Below are positions 1 to 11,058 of a stretch of DNA of 64,000 nucleotides, piece by piece. The stretch is from contig JAMWFC010000053.1 of assembly GCA_027475525.1 (NCBI GenBank), positions 558,001-622,000 on the forward strand, given 5' to 3'. The number at the start of each line of letters is the position of its first letter. The first letter of the stretch is position 1. Position numbers and translations under genes: made by a program. The notes under the pieces were generated by a model. That model was given only the letters and a program-made list of their open reading frames with translations. It did not search any database and had not been told where the DNA came from. This DNA is from Macrolepiota albuminosa (Eukaryota; Basidiomycota; Agaricomycetes; Agaricales; Agaricaceae).

Positions 1-2660
1 GACATGTAATTCGGTGGGATTTCTGAATTAGGGTCAACGGTGATAGTGATCATAATAAGCGACCTTTTGAAATAGGATTTATACGTTCTTGAATGAAACA
101 AAGACTGAAAAAGCAAGGCGAGACTAATTTGAGCGCGTCGATGAGACGTGACGGTGGTTGCTAATAGAAAGGAGTTTTAACTTCGTGACGTCAGGGGTGA
201 CAGACCTGTAGCGGTATCGTGACCTATGCCCCGACTAGTCACAGTTACTACACTGCAGCTTTATGTTTGAGCAGCCGCAGCAAGTGGACGTGTCGCTCAT
301 AGGCATACAAACAAGTAGTGGTTGATTGGATTCGACAGTGAGCCTCAGGCAGCGCGGGCAGATGGGGATTCAGCCCGTCTGATCCGGAAGAGATGCTGGT
401 TCAGTGGGCGTGTCCCGTCCTCAGCTGGGTGAGCAGGGCGAGATCCCGAATGAATCTGAGGTAATACTTGGATGGGAGGGGTATTGTCGAGTTTGTGTGG
501 CTTTGACACTTGAAAATCTGTTCCCGAATATATATATCCTCTGCGTGATATGCCATTTCAAGACCTGTTTAAATTGGCAGAAGCTGCTGAAAAGTACCAA
601 GTTTAAAAGTTGTTTCTCTAGCTCTTGCCGACAGTACAGTTGCGGCATAGTGCCATAGTTCGGAATGGTTGGCCGAGAACAGTAGAGCTCGAGGTTTCTG
701 TTTTCCTTTTTCGTGCAAGGCTTGCACTCTCATCGCCATCGTCTTTGCACTGCTGAGCGCTCTGTCGCTTTACCACCGTCAGCTTATAGATTTTGTCCTT
801 TGGCTATCGTCTATAGCGTTCGTTGCCACAAGCATCACTACTTGCAAAGTATGACACCTACCGTTTTGATGAGTTTGCGAACTCATTGTTCATCTATCAC
901 CGCAAATTCACTACCTAGTTTCAGAAAGAACTTTTGTTCTAGTCGCATTCTTTCGTGAACCCTCCCTCCGCTCCCTGTTTTTTGAATTTACTCTTTAATA
1001 TTTTTAAGTAAACAGTCCAAAAAAATGGAAGGTCGCCTCGGCGGCTGATACGCGCTCAAACTAATACAAATAAAATCTATTGACCGCCAAGAGGCTGCTT
1101 GATATAGATTCTTGTCTCATCTCAAAAACTTCTCAGGAATTCTCATTATTCTGATGTTTTTGATATCTCCAGAACCTTCAGTGCTCAGCATTCTGAACTT
1201 GTACCAAAAAAGCTCAAATCGTGTGCGTAAAATTTTTGATGTTAAGTTCATAAGTAGCACGATTTGATTGCTTTTACTATCACGCGTTATGGGTTGCAAA
1301 ACCACAGGGAGTTGCAAAATGTGGTTTTTTAAGAGATCGCAACATCTTTATGTCTGATCCTCTTCGATCTTAATACACCTATATACATATATTTTGGATT
1401 TCAAATTTGGTGTGAATTAAGCTTGCTGTTGCATTGCGATTGCTTGATCACTGGGCAAAATTTTGCAGTTCCTGAAAGGACTGTTCTCGGTCTTAATCTC
1501 TAGCCTTTATTTTTGCTCAAGCTTCTAGGTACAGACTGAGAATAACATAAAGCAAGCTCTGGCCAAGTTTTTAGGTCCCTCATGCCCTTAGGAGGAATAT
1601 AGAGGCTGATCTTATGTTTTGCGTGACACTGTGTGATTCCTATTTGATCATAATTTGAAGTCAGCTTTACGTTATCAACAATGAAAAACACGTGACTACT
1701 TTAAGAAGCTGAAAGTAAAGTAGTCCCGTGACAGTCCTCCGAAGCGGAGATACAACCGGCAGCGTGACAAACCGTGACGAAAGTTTTGCAACTCCCTGTT
1801 TTTGCGTTCTGGCCATCCGGCTTCCTTCCGAGAGAATTCCAGACCGTGCATCCACAAAGATAAATTTATACGTCTCTAGTTAAGATACTAGCCTACCGAT
1901 ACCTGAAGTCTGATCAAAAAAAGGTGGGCCCAATGTGCCACAATTGTCGATTTTGCGGAAAGTTTTGCAACACCCAATTGGTGATAGTATGCCGTGTCAA
2001 GCAGGCTGCAGTAAATGACTTAAAATTTATACCCGTCGAGGCCCTGTCCTGCTACTGTCGGTTCTGCCTCCTTGTGTTCGTCTGAAACCTCATGTTGTGC
2101 ATTTTTTCTCATTATGGCCAAGAGCTACTACCCCAAGTCTTTTTAAAATTCATTGTTGTGCTGCTGTATTAGGTCCCTTCCTAGCAGATCGCCCATTCAT
2201 CTGTGCCATCATGAAGTGCCATGGTGATAGTCAACTCCATAGTAACATAGTTAATCCTTTACTGCAGCGCTCATAGATACTAAGAGTAACATGTAGTGTC
2301 ATGATCCTCTCTCAAGGACTGCAAAGTTTTCAATTGATGCTCTTTAAAGATAGACAAGAACCTTTATCACAATCGACAGCATTTCACTGCTCACCCGCCT
2401 TGTCTCCAGCACAGGTTTCTAGTAACAATCCTTCGAACAAAGTATAGCTGATGACAATGCCTATTGGCACTCATGCATACTTGCATGCATGAGTTGAGCA
2501 TATCCGCAAGGCAGGCTCCAGACTGAATATAGTGGCATAACAAATAATGTGTCGGAAATTGATGCTGTGGGTGTTATGATACAAATTGAAAGGATGGAAA
2601 ATACTACCCCCGTCGATTAGATAACCACATCCATGGACACCCCTATCTGGCTCCCTAGGC
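1..2660. other. Flanking DNA without a recognised gene
   Basis: About 2.7 kb with no ORF longer than about 85 codons, no repeat matching the elements further right and no RNA gene that I recognise. It is AT-richer than the retroelement bodies. It is presumably the DNA outside the nest of transposons. Short ORFs here (for example 404-658 and 713-958) have no recognisable motif and I do not call them. Confidence 0.5.
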
Positions 2661-2814
2661 TGTGGCTTGCAGGAATCAAGTTGCGATCATGAAAACCACG
2701 CATGGGTTCCCAGTGGCTCACGTAGACGTTTTCCTGCTGTGGCTTGCAGGAATCAAGTTGCGATCATGAAAACCACGCATGGGTTCCCAGTGGCTCACGT
2801 AGACGTTTTCCTGG
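2661..2814. repeat. Direct duplication with 77-bp period (first of 31)
   Basis: A 77-bp unit occurs twice head to tail. The same exact period recurs with first/second copies starting near 8881/8958, 11372/11449, 14123/14200, 16551/16628, 17045/17122, 22421/22498, 23406/23483, 33893/33970, 35480/35557, 35952/36029, 36494/36571, 36889/36966, 37307/37384, 38079/38156, 38542/38619, 39691/39768, 39859/39936, 40403/40480, 41691/41768, 41955/42032, 42976/43053, 45035/45112, 45134/45211, 47367/47444, 47525/47602, 55340/55417, 56461/56538, 57383/57460, 60965/61042 and 61231/61308. Most copies are identical. Those at 41955 and 55340 carry one mismatch and the one at 23406 differs at its last base. Each shifts the frame of any ORF it hits. 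A constant 77 points to an untrimmed k-mer overlap in the assembly. Confidence 0.9.
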
Positions 2815-2959
2815 ACAGTTGTGATGATACTATCGAGATGCAGAGTCCAGGTCGATCAAGAAGCAGCAAGTGGAAGGATTTGGGAGAAGAGAATCTTATT
2901 GGAGCTGATCTAATTGAATTTGATTGTCTTGGCTACAGCGCAGCTTTCCTCTTCATTCC

Positions 2960-3372
2960 ATGTCTGGGTGGAATGACAGACCCAATTCGATGCGCCGAAT
3001 GTCTGGCCAGCTAGGTGGTGGCCGTCGCCGGTGGCTCCTCTGTGGCCTCGTAGTCCTCATCATCTTCTTCATCACTCATCCTGCAAGCATCACCATGCCC
3101 AGTCATTCCCCTACAATCACCACTGAAGCCGCCCAAGATGCTGAAACCACTGAACCCACTCAATCCACCGAACCCACTGAAGCCAATGAAGCCAAGAGGA
3201 AGTGGGCTGTTCCTCCGACCTTAGAGAAGCTGAGACAATACCTCGCCGTTTTGCTGTTAAACTCAGGGGCCTTGACTCTTTCAAAGAGAAGTTCAGGCGT
3301 TATTCTCAAACCATCTCGTATGCAGGAAGCATGTTCAAATACCTGTATTCAAATTGGTAGGAAGAAGGGTCA
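2960..3372 (+). CDS. Possible fragment of a membrane-anchored protein gene
   Basis: Unrecognised. An ATG at 2960 opens a frame with a basic stretch (GGGRRRW) followed by a hydrophobic run, LLCGLVVLIIFFITHPA, typical of a type II signal anchor. A Thr/Glu/Pro-rich stalk (repeats of TEPT) follows. Downstream, a different frame ending near 3371 has better-looking protein sequence (FKEKFRRYSQ, then YAGSMFKYLYSNW), followed by GTAGGA, a possible intron donor. The two frames may belong to one gene with an intron or a frameshift. An anchor followed by a Thr-rich stalk is common in Golgi glycosyltransferases, but I see no catalytic motif. Low confidence. Confidence 0.25.
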
Positions 3373-3635
3373 AGTTCAGCTCGGCATGTACCTACATCGG
3401 CAGTCGAATGTATAGCCAATTCCATCGCGTAGTGCGCCCGCACCTTCCAGTCTGAATGACAGCCACAACATTCCATTAGTACTAACAGAGAATCAGGCTC
3501 TCTGCCAACCATCTCACCTCTGATACAAGACATTTACCACCAAACACCTTTTACCCGTCCGTTTTCTACCAGTATGATACCATCCTCGGGAGTTCCTTCG
3601 ACTCCACCATCAAGCTCAACAAACTCATCTTTGTC

Positions 3636-3654
3636 TTTTTTTTTTTTTTTTTTT
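3636..3654 (-). repeat. Poly(A) tail of a LINE-like element
   Basis: A run of 19 T on the plus strand, so poly(A) on the minus strand. It lies about 165 bp past the stop of the minus-strand LINE-like ORF. The position and orientation fit the 3' tail of a target-primed (non-LTR) retrotransposon. Its target duplication cannot be checked because the element's 5' end is outside the window. Confidence 0.55.
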
Positions 3655-3817
3655 GGTGGTTCTATGGGTATCTAGACGTATCTACATGTGTTAGCTTCTA
3701 GGTACCAGAAATGTATTCTGTGAGAAAAGGTATCATGTTTGGCTATTGGTAAGCTGTCGGCCCACCCAAGGGAAATGCTTGTTACGCACGAGGTGTGGGG
3801 CTCGGGCTGTTGAGATC

Positions 3818-4305
3818 TTATCTGTTCCGCCCCGGAGGGCGCTCAACCCCCATACCCACTAAAACCCTTACTGCCGACTTCCATGCATTTTGTGGTGCCA
3901 GGTGTTCTGTTATGCAGGGCATCCACGTTTCTGTTACTAGATTCCTGTCTAAGGCTCTCTTTCTGTACTTTTTCTCCTCCGAGGCCATGCAGTCTAGTTT
4001 TAACCTCTTTGCTATTGAGGTGTTCCATCTGCGCACTACTTCTTTCATCATGAGTATCTTTTCAGGGTCCGCACTTCTCCTTATTCTCCATTCGCACCTT
4101 ATCTTCCAAATTAGGCGTGCGGATTCAGATACAACTATTCGGAACATTCTGCAGCTTCCTTCTGTTGCTTTCCCTTCCACCATCTTGGGCTTAGCCAGGT
4201 TGCAGCCAAGGATTAGTCCTATACTTGGGGGGTTCCACTTTATGCCTTTCCATTCACACAGGGTGCTCGTGCGTTCCCAGATTTTCTTTTGGCCTGATGC
4301 CTTGC
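3818..4305 (-). pseudogene. C-terminal fragment of a LINE-like retrotransposon protein
   Basis: An open frame on the minus strand runs without a stop from the chromovirus insertion point (4305) to 3818, about 162 codons. It contains SESARLIWKIRCEW, a long helical basic region with RWNTSIAKRLKLDC, and ends VLVGMGVERPPGRNR. I associate this layout with the C-terminal zinc-binding/RNase H tail of basidiomycete non-LTR retrotransposon proteins, from memory of the family and not from a search. A 3' UTR and a poly(A) run (3636-3654) follow downstream, which supports the call. The gene is cut at its upstream end by element E. The missing part should lie beyond the right end of this window. Confidence 0.5.
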
Positions 4306-4558
4306 TGTAAGAGATATTACTGTCTTAGTCACACAAGACACAGAATCTGCCAAATCGGTAGATTTCTCTGTACGTAGTGTAAGTAAAAAAGTATCTACCC
4401 AAATAAGAGTAAATACATCGTAATTTAAAGGTAAATTAATTAGAGAAATAATTACTACTGTAATTATGTCCTCTAATACGACATACTTCCCACACCCCTC
4501 AGGGTGCGGTTGTGGAGAAATACTGAATTAGGGACCTCGACGAGGTCCCCCTGTTACA
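4306..4558 (-). repeat. 3' LTR of chromovirus E
   Basis: A 253-bp segment whose minus-strand reading starts TGTAAC and ends TTACA, the short inverted termini expected of an LTR. It lies immediately after a polypurine tract in element orientation. The 5' LTR is outside the window, so the boundaries rest on termini, PPT and analogy to the 233-bp LTRs of element D, which also start TGTA and end TACA. It is AT-rich internally. Confidence 0.7.
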
Positions 4559-4588
4559 CGCCCCCCTTTCAGACCGTTGTACGGTCTG
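4531..4588. repeat. Two perfect hairpins at the LTR/PPT boundary of E
   Basis: 4531-4549 is a 19-nt palindrome with 9-bp arms (GGGACCTCG / CGAGGTCCC) around one base, just inside the LTR. 4570-4588 has 8-bp arms (CAGACCGT / ACGGTCTG) with a 3-nt loop, next to the polypurine tract. D has a comparable hairpin (GCTATGTGG / CCACATAGC) near the same end of its LTR. They are part of the wider inverted-repeat habit of this lineage. Confidence 0.8.
4559..4570 (-). promoter_or_regulatory. Polypurine tract of E
   Basis: Read on the minus strand this is GAAAGGGGGGCG directly abutting the TGTAAC start of the 3' LTR, the expected position of the plus-strand primer for reverse transcription. Confidence 0.7.
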
Positions 4589-4615
4589 CAACACTCGACT
4601 CTGTAACCCACAACA

Positions 4616-7500
4616 TCAGTCCATGGTGGGTGCAATAGGTGATGCAATTGGCTCCTGCGGGCTCGACGGGTAGTCCTCCAGCTGGGGGGACTGCATGCGC
4701 TCATTGACTGACAGCGGCCTCAAGGGCGGCGCCGAAGCCGGTGGACGAACCGGCGCGTCAGGCTCCTGTGATGGGCCAGCACCTGTGGTCGGACAACTTG
4801 TGGGCAGGGGCCCATGGTGCTCCTGCCTCTTCCATAGATGATGCACGTTGGGGTCTGACTCAATGTAATAGTGCAATCCGTGGTTGGCATAAAACCGGCG
4901 CTGCTCATCCTCCTCCTTTGCCAATAATACCCGAAGGCGGTAAACGTCCTCGGTGGTGGGTGTTCTCCAACCATCCCAATCTGGTATAGCGACCGGTGCC
5001 CCATAACGATGCATTCGAACATGACGCTCATTATCCACATGAACGTAGCGTGGCATGGCCGGAGTAGGCTGGAAAAATTGGTGTTCGAGGAACACCACTC
5101 CATACGTATACGCATGGTCAGCCCACTCCACGGGATGCGGTTGTGAAGCATCACCCGGATCACGCCGTCTTCCGTAATGGTGCTTGCTGCCTCATCTGGG
5201 AAGATGGGCGTCATGATGGACACGATGTTCCATGGAGCTGGAACAAACGGATCGTTGGGTTGGGCCATATTAAAGTCTTGTACCGCCTCGCAGTACAATC
5301 CCGGCTTGGCCAACACTAATGCCATTTGCCGGGCAAACGACGAACGAGCCTTGCCCTGGGGGGACAAGGACCTAATCAGGGCATGGCCAAAGATGGTCCT
5401 CCAGTGCATACGGTATGCAGTGTCAAATGCGATCCCAGGGATGGCATTAGGCATGCCTGGTCGCCCGAAGTACAGTGCATTCTGGGCCCATTTCTCCAGG
5501 TCCAGCGTCTTCCCAATCTGCTCGAAGCTGACGCCTGCGAGCGTTGTGTTTCGATGGCTCCCCCACTCCTTTGTGTGCACTATCCCATCCGGGACAGGTA
5601 GGGCCATCATCCTCATCACCGCCGATTGTGCCTCAAATGGGGGGTCCACCTGGCTGTAATCGCTATGGCTCAAGACCAGCTTCATGGTCTTGTCGCGTGC
5701 GCTGATGTCGCAGGCATCGCTCACGCGGCGGAACTCTCAAAACAATTGATAGCCAGTGATCCTGTCGTTGGCTGGCACATACCGGTTACAAATTAGTTCC
5801 ACAAGTTTGCGTAATTGGAGGGGATTCATGGGGAACCCTCTAGGCACGACCTTACTGAGGGTTCCCTTTGCGCCACCATACCCACTCACATGGCTCGACT
5901 TGTGGATGTAGGCCTGTCGAGCCTCTGGTCCCACATATACGGTATTATTTGCGGACGAATAATAAAAGTGTCAGTCCAACCCTCCATTGAAGAACGAGTT
6001 AAGGCGTTCCACTGTGTGGTCCGCAAATACTCGAATACCGAGGCTCGGGGGGATAATCCCCGTAGCTTCCTTGGCTCGTCTCTGCTTGTTCCGCTCGAAC
6101 TCAGCCTGTTTGTTCTTCCTCCGCTTGTTCTTCTTCATATTGCGAGCGACCCTCACTCCCCGCTCGTGCTTCGACTCCTCCTCGTCAGGAGTAGCCTCAT
6201 TCGAACTGATATAGTTTGCATCCTCGTCTTCACTATCCCCGTGGGGATAGGCTGCCTTCGCTTCCCCTGCAACAACCATTGGTGCACCTGAAGGCACCAC
6301 ATTCTCTGCCTCGTTCTCCGTTCGAGGGTCAGCGTCCAGCCACTTCTCCGGGTAGCTTTCCGATGGCGGTTCATACTCTACCGGGGGCTGAAACCTCAAC
6401 ACTCCTCCCGGCGCTCCCTGTGGCACGTCTGCTGCAAACGTCACCATTTGCACCAAAAATTCATCCACCTGCTTCGCTGCTCTCTCTTTCCTCTTCGGCG
6501 CTTGCATCAAAGATATCGCACTCCTCACCAACCCCTGTCTGGACAACTCTGACAACGTTGACGGCCCACTCTCTCTCTCTATCCGCTGCTCCAACGGCAG
6601 TACCCCCGTTACTCGACCTTCACGAGGTCGAGCGCTATCCTCCGCCCACGGTCGATCTGCCCAGGTTCTCTTCGGTTCTGACTCCAGGGCAGATTCGGGC
6701 GTGGCCACCCAACGTTTCAGCGCCTTGTTAAAGGTTGCAATAGTGTTATGCTGCCGCTCTTGCAACAGCGCTATCTTGTCTAACAATCCAGTGACCACTA
6801 CTTGGGCCACTGTATCTCGAAGGAACTCAGTCTCAGGCGGCACGCGGTGACTCGCCTGTAACAAGCGTCTCCACAACGCCTCTGCGTGTGGCTCATCATG
6901 CCACTGGTCCCTTTCTGTCATCCGTTCCTTCCCTTTTCCTTTGTCCTGAGTTGTCTCCCGCTCGGGAGACCGCTGCTTTGTCTCTTGACACGACCCTTCC
7001 TGTGGGCCTCGTCTGCTTGACCTCCGATCCTCCTGCGACCTCTCCCGGGGGGATCCCCAAGGTACCTCTCTCTCGTATTGCACCTTACATCGACCTTCTA
7101 TCGGAGGCGAACTTTCTTTTCTCGGTCTACTCGCTCTCACTTCTCCATCAACCTCCATAGGCTGATGACTTCCTCCACTCTGCGCCTGGCCTTGTGCCAT
7201 TCCTCCCATTTGCTGCCAGGGCTGCAACGGCGGCATCATCGCTCCCTGGGGCATCATCATTCCCCAGTTCGATCCTGCCCCCGCCGCCTGCTGACCCATT
7301 GGTACCGGCATCGGCATAAAGAACATGGGCATCTGCCCCTGCCCGTACCCCTGCTGCGCCTGAGGGTACGCAAAAAAACTCCCCATACCCCCTTGCTGCT
7401 GCGGCATTTGCTGCTGTTCTCTCACTTCTCCCCCACCACCAGAGCTCCGTGAGCTCTGGTTATCTCTCGAATAGCGTTGGTCCTGGTGCGACAAAGACAT
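4616..7500 (-). pseudogene. Chromovirus ORF3 (extra ORF after integrase), decayed
   Basis: Function unknown. It starts at an ATG at 7500, 110 nt after the integrase stop, matching the spacing in D (104 nt). The N-terminal third is Gln/Met/Pro/Gly-rich and a charged Arg/Glu region follows. A C-terminal half is conserved with D: DHTxERxNSFF, VxPRGFPxxPxxLR, then FGRPGxxN, a HWRxxFG motif and WADHAYTYGV. It is broken by in-frame TGA codons near 5968 and 5734 and a one-base frameshift near 5130. I see no signal peptide, membrane segment or known enzyme motif. Its place after pol recalls envelope genes, but nothing in the sequence supports that role. Confidence 0.75.
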
Positions 7501-7609
7501 GGCGGTGAAGTGTACAAACAATCCAATGACAAGACGAAAATTCCAAGTCAGCCGTACACCGCCTTTGCTTACATCATCACTTCCCCTTTCGGCCGACAAT
7601 CTGCCACAT

Positions 7610-9165
7610 TCACATGGCTCCCCGAGCCCTGTCCTTCCTCGGCAACTGTGCAGGGCGCTTCACGCCATGCAACTCCAAATACCGATCCAAGGCGGCCAAC
7701 TTGGCACACTCCTGATGCGGCTCCCATGTCGTATCACCCAAGCTCCACCGTACCTCGTACTCCAGACCCCCAGCCTCGTTCCACCGATGGCCTACTAGGT
7801 CCTCGACAAACCACTCCTGATCATCCTTCGCCCCGAAGTCATAAGCTTCTGGGACCACCCGTCCAGGGAACAATGCATCATCATTTGGCCTGAAGGGTCG
7901 AAGCAGTGATACATGGAACTTCGGTACAATACGTCGTGCCTGCAGCGCCGTAGGCAACTCCAGTACATAGTTTGACGTCTTTGGCTCGGCCTGTATGATT
8001 TTATACGGACCAATATACTTCGGGCATAGCTTGCTCGCCCTGCCCTTGGGTAGGTTCAAATTTTGCGTTGATAGATATACCAGCGCCCCTATGGCCAGCA
8101 ATGGCTCCTCCGCTCGCCTCCTATTCGCATATTTCGATTGAAACACGCGTGCTTCAATGATCGCATCATGCGCGTTTGCTAAATTCTCCAGGGCAGTCCA
8201 CGCAAAGTCTTTAACTCCCTTATGCACCGCTGCATCGGTGCGCAACTCCTGAAGCATGGAGGGCAAGAACCCCCCATTCAACTTGAACGGGGCATACCCT
8301 GTTGTCTCCGACACACTAGCGTTTATCGCAAACTCTGTCAGGGGTACTCGGTCTACCCAGTCCTGCTGGTCTGGGTGCACTACCGTGCGCAATATCTGTG
8401 CCACGTTACGGTTTGCTCGCTCCGTCTGTCCATCCGTCTGTGGATGGAATGAGGTTGACATCAGCAGCTTTGCGCCCATCATCGTGTGAAGCTCTCGCCA
8501 CCACTTCGACATGAACTTTGAATCCCGATCGCTAACGATCGAGCTTGGCAGCCCATGCAACCGCACGATTTCCTTCAAGTAAATCCATGAGAGCTCCGAG
8601 GCCTTCATTGTGGTGCACACCGGTATCAAGTGCACCATACTCGTCATCCTGCATATTACTACCCACAAGTAGTTGAACCCCTTGGACTCGGGAAACAGGC
8701 CAACAAAGTCCATCCCAATGGAGTCCCACGGCTTCGTGGGCACAGGTAGCGAGTGCAGCTTGCCAGCTGGTTTACGGTTGGCCCCTTTCGCCCGTTGGCA
8801 CAACTCACAAGTTGTGCAAGACGCAAGTACATCAGCATGCATCTTCGACCACCAATACCAATGCCGCACATATTCTAGCCTTTTCTGTGACCCAAAATGC
8901 CCAACCACCCCATGTGCCTGATTGATCACCTCTGTGATCAATGCATGCTGCCGGGGCTTTTCTGTGACCCAAAATGCCCAACCACCCCATGTGCCTGATT
9001 GATCACCTCTGTGATCAATGCATGCTGCCGGGGCAAGCACAGAACCTGCTGGCCACTAGCGCTAGCAGTGTAGATCAGCTCCTGACGCACTGAAAAACTA
9101 GGGTGATCCTCGGGCCGCGTCAACACCTCTGTACACAGCCTATCCTCTGAATACCCCAGTATCAC
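7610..9165 (-). pseudogene. pol: Integrase with C-terminal chromodomain (E pol, 3' part)
   Basis: Catalyses insertion of the cDNA. Visible in order: an H2C2 zinc domain (HALITEV, GHFG, CTTCELC), then the DDE core with DFVGLFP, VSDRDSKF and TDGQTERANR. The GPY-like module (KYIGPYKI) follows, then a chromodomain with EWFVEDLVGHRW and YEVRWSLGDTTWEPH, the hallmark of chromoviruses and thought to steer insertion to heterochromatin. A 77-bp duplication at 8881-9034 breaks the frame just after the zinc domain. Ignoring one copy joins it to the upstream frame. Confidence 0.9.
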
Positions 9166-9369
9166 TGCCTTTCAAAATTCAGATCGATGGTAGTCCCGAG
9201 GGGCAGACTTCATCTCAGCAGGCGCACGTAGTGCGTCTGCCAGCCGCATATCCCCGTCGCCCGCATCCGCAGTGCGTCCACTAGAGCCTACCTCAGCCCC
9301 AGCGCCTGTGACCTTGAGACGTTCCGCCTCGCTATCGTGTGCCTCCTGCCGCTCTCGCAACCGCTTACT
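9166..9369 (-). pseudogene. pol: RNase H-integrase linker of E pol
   Basis: Linker between RNase H and integrase, rich in Arg/Glu and Ala/Gly (RERQEAHDSEAERL), separated from both neighbours by stop codons. D has a matching Arg/Glu-rich linker at 55500-55620, so this belongs to the same decayed polyprotein rather than being a separate gene. Confidence 0.6.
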
Positions 9370-11058
9370 TCACCGATGCTCTTGAACCTGCATGGCTCGA
9401 ATGTCCACCACATGGTCCTTAATCTCCCGATACTGTTGGTAAGGGATGTCATCCCCTTCTGGGTCAATACGTATATCCGCATTGACATAGTGATGAGCTT
9501 CATGGGCTTCATCTAGTCGGTCACTCTCAAAGTAGCGCGACAAACAGTCCGCTACCTTGTTAAGCTCCCCTTTGACATATGTTATGTCAAACTTGTACCG
9601 CGACATGTAATCAATCCATCGCCGCTGACGCGGAGATAAGTTCGCCTGGGTTTTGAAGAACTCAAGCGCTTTGTGGTCGGTTATGATATGAATATCATAC
9701 CCCATCAGCTTGTCCTCCCATTTCAGGAGGGCCTCTAATATAGCCAATGTCTCCAACTCATGCACAGCGTAATTCTGCTGCGCATTCGTGAACTTCTTCG
9801 ACATAAACCCAGCCGGGCGGCAAGTTTGCCAGGACTGTCCCTGTCCATACATTGCTCCCACTCCCATCTTTGATGCATCACAAATGAGCCATATTGGTTC
9901 ATTTCGTCGCAGATCAATGGGACGTATGATTGGCATGTGATTACATATTCGTTTAATCATGTCTAAGCAGCGTTGGTGCAGTGGCCGCCATACAAATGGC
10001 GCCCCGTTTTGTGTGATGGCCATCAGCGGCCCCGTGTATGTCGTGACATCCAGCAGAAACGTCGATACGTAGTTTACCAGCCCAACAAACCGCTGCACAT
10101 TGTTGTAGTTTCGTGGCGTCCGCCAGTCACGAATCCGATCCAATTTATCCTGGTCAGGATGAATACCTTCATCGTCAATAACATGTCCCAGGCAGCCCAC
10201 CCAGTCCGCATACAACTCACACTTCTTCCACTTCAAGTACAATAGGTTCGAACGTAAGCGCTCGAACACAACACGGAGATGCTTCTCGTGCTCCTCAATG
10301 GAGTCCGAGTAAATGAAGATGTCATCAAGATATACATGCATAAATCGTCCGATGACATCATGAAAAATTGATGTCATCAACCTCTGAAAGGTTGCTGGGG
10401 CATTACAGTCACCTATCTGCATTATGTTGCTGACATAGGTGCCGGTAATCGATGAAAACACGGTCTTCCCAACATCACTCTCCCGTATTCAAACTTGTTC
10501 GTATGCGTCCATCAGATCAATTTTTGACCTGACTTTCGCCTGAGCCACATCTTCACGAATCACTTCCTGATCAGGAAGCGGGGTCACATCCTTAATAGTG
10601 TTATCATTGCGCTGGCGTGCATCCAGTGCCGTGCGTAACGTCCCATCCTTCTTCAGAATGCACAGCAATAGCGCGGCCTGCGACGCAGGTCTCGCCTCCC
10701 ACCACCGGGCCCTGAGGTAACGGTTTGTTTTATCCCGCAGCTGCTGCTGTAGGGCCATGGGGCAACGTGGTAGATGGTACTTGTACTGTTTTGTATCATC
10801 GACTAGGTTAATTTCATGGTTCACCTCACGCCACGGTGGCAGCTCCTCCTTAGTGCCATTGACCATATCCGCAAACTCCTCCTGCCACTGTCGGCAGAGC
10901 TCCGGAATATCATCTCGGGACAACCCAGTTGCCCTGACCTTGCCTTTGTCCTTGGCTCGTGGCAGCTTGTTTAGCCTCTTCCTGCTACTGCCCACTATCT
11001 GGGTAGTAGCATATTTCTCCCAAAGTGCTCGCAACCTCTCCTCACTGTCGTCTGGCAC
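9370..11058 (-). pseudogene. pol: Reverse transcriptase and RNase H (E pol, middle)
   Basis: Ty3-type RT: LDARQRNDNTIKD, SKIDLMDAYEQV, the catalytic YLDDIF at 10321-10332 and CLGHVI. RNase H follows with WLICDASKMGVGAMY, HELETLAILEAL, IITDHKALEFF and ADCLSRYF. An in-frame TGA after EQV (about 10486) splits the RT. The aligned D codon is Arg, which suggests CGA to TGA. A TAG at 11059 separates it from the upstream region. D and E are clearly homologous through this region, but their third positions differ widely. Confidence 0.9.

Noticed and set aside
404..958. Overlapping ORFs of 60-85 codons on both strands
   Set aside because: Short, overlapping in several frames, without motifs or splice-site context. 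Chance ORFs are the simplest explanation.
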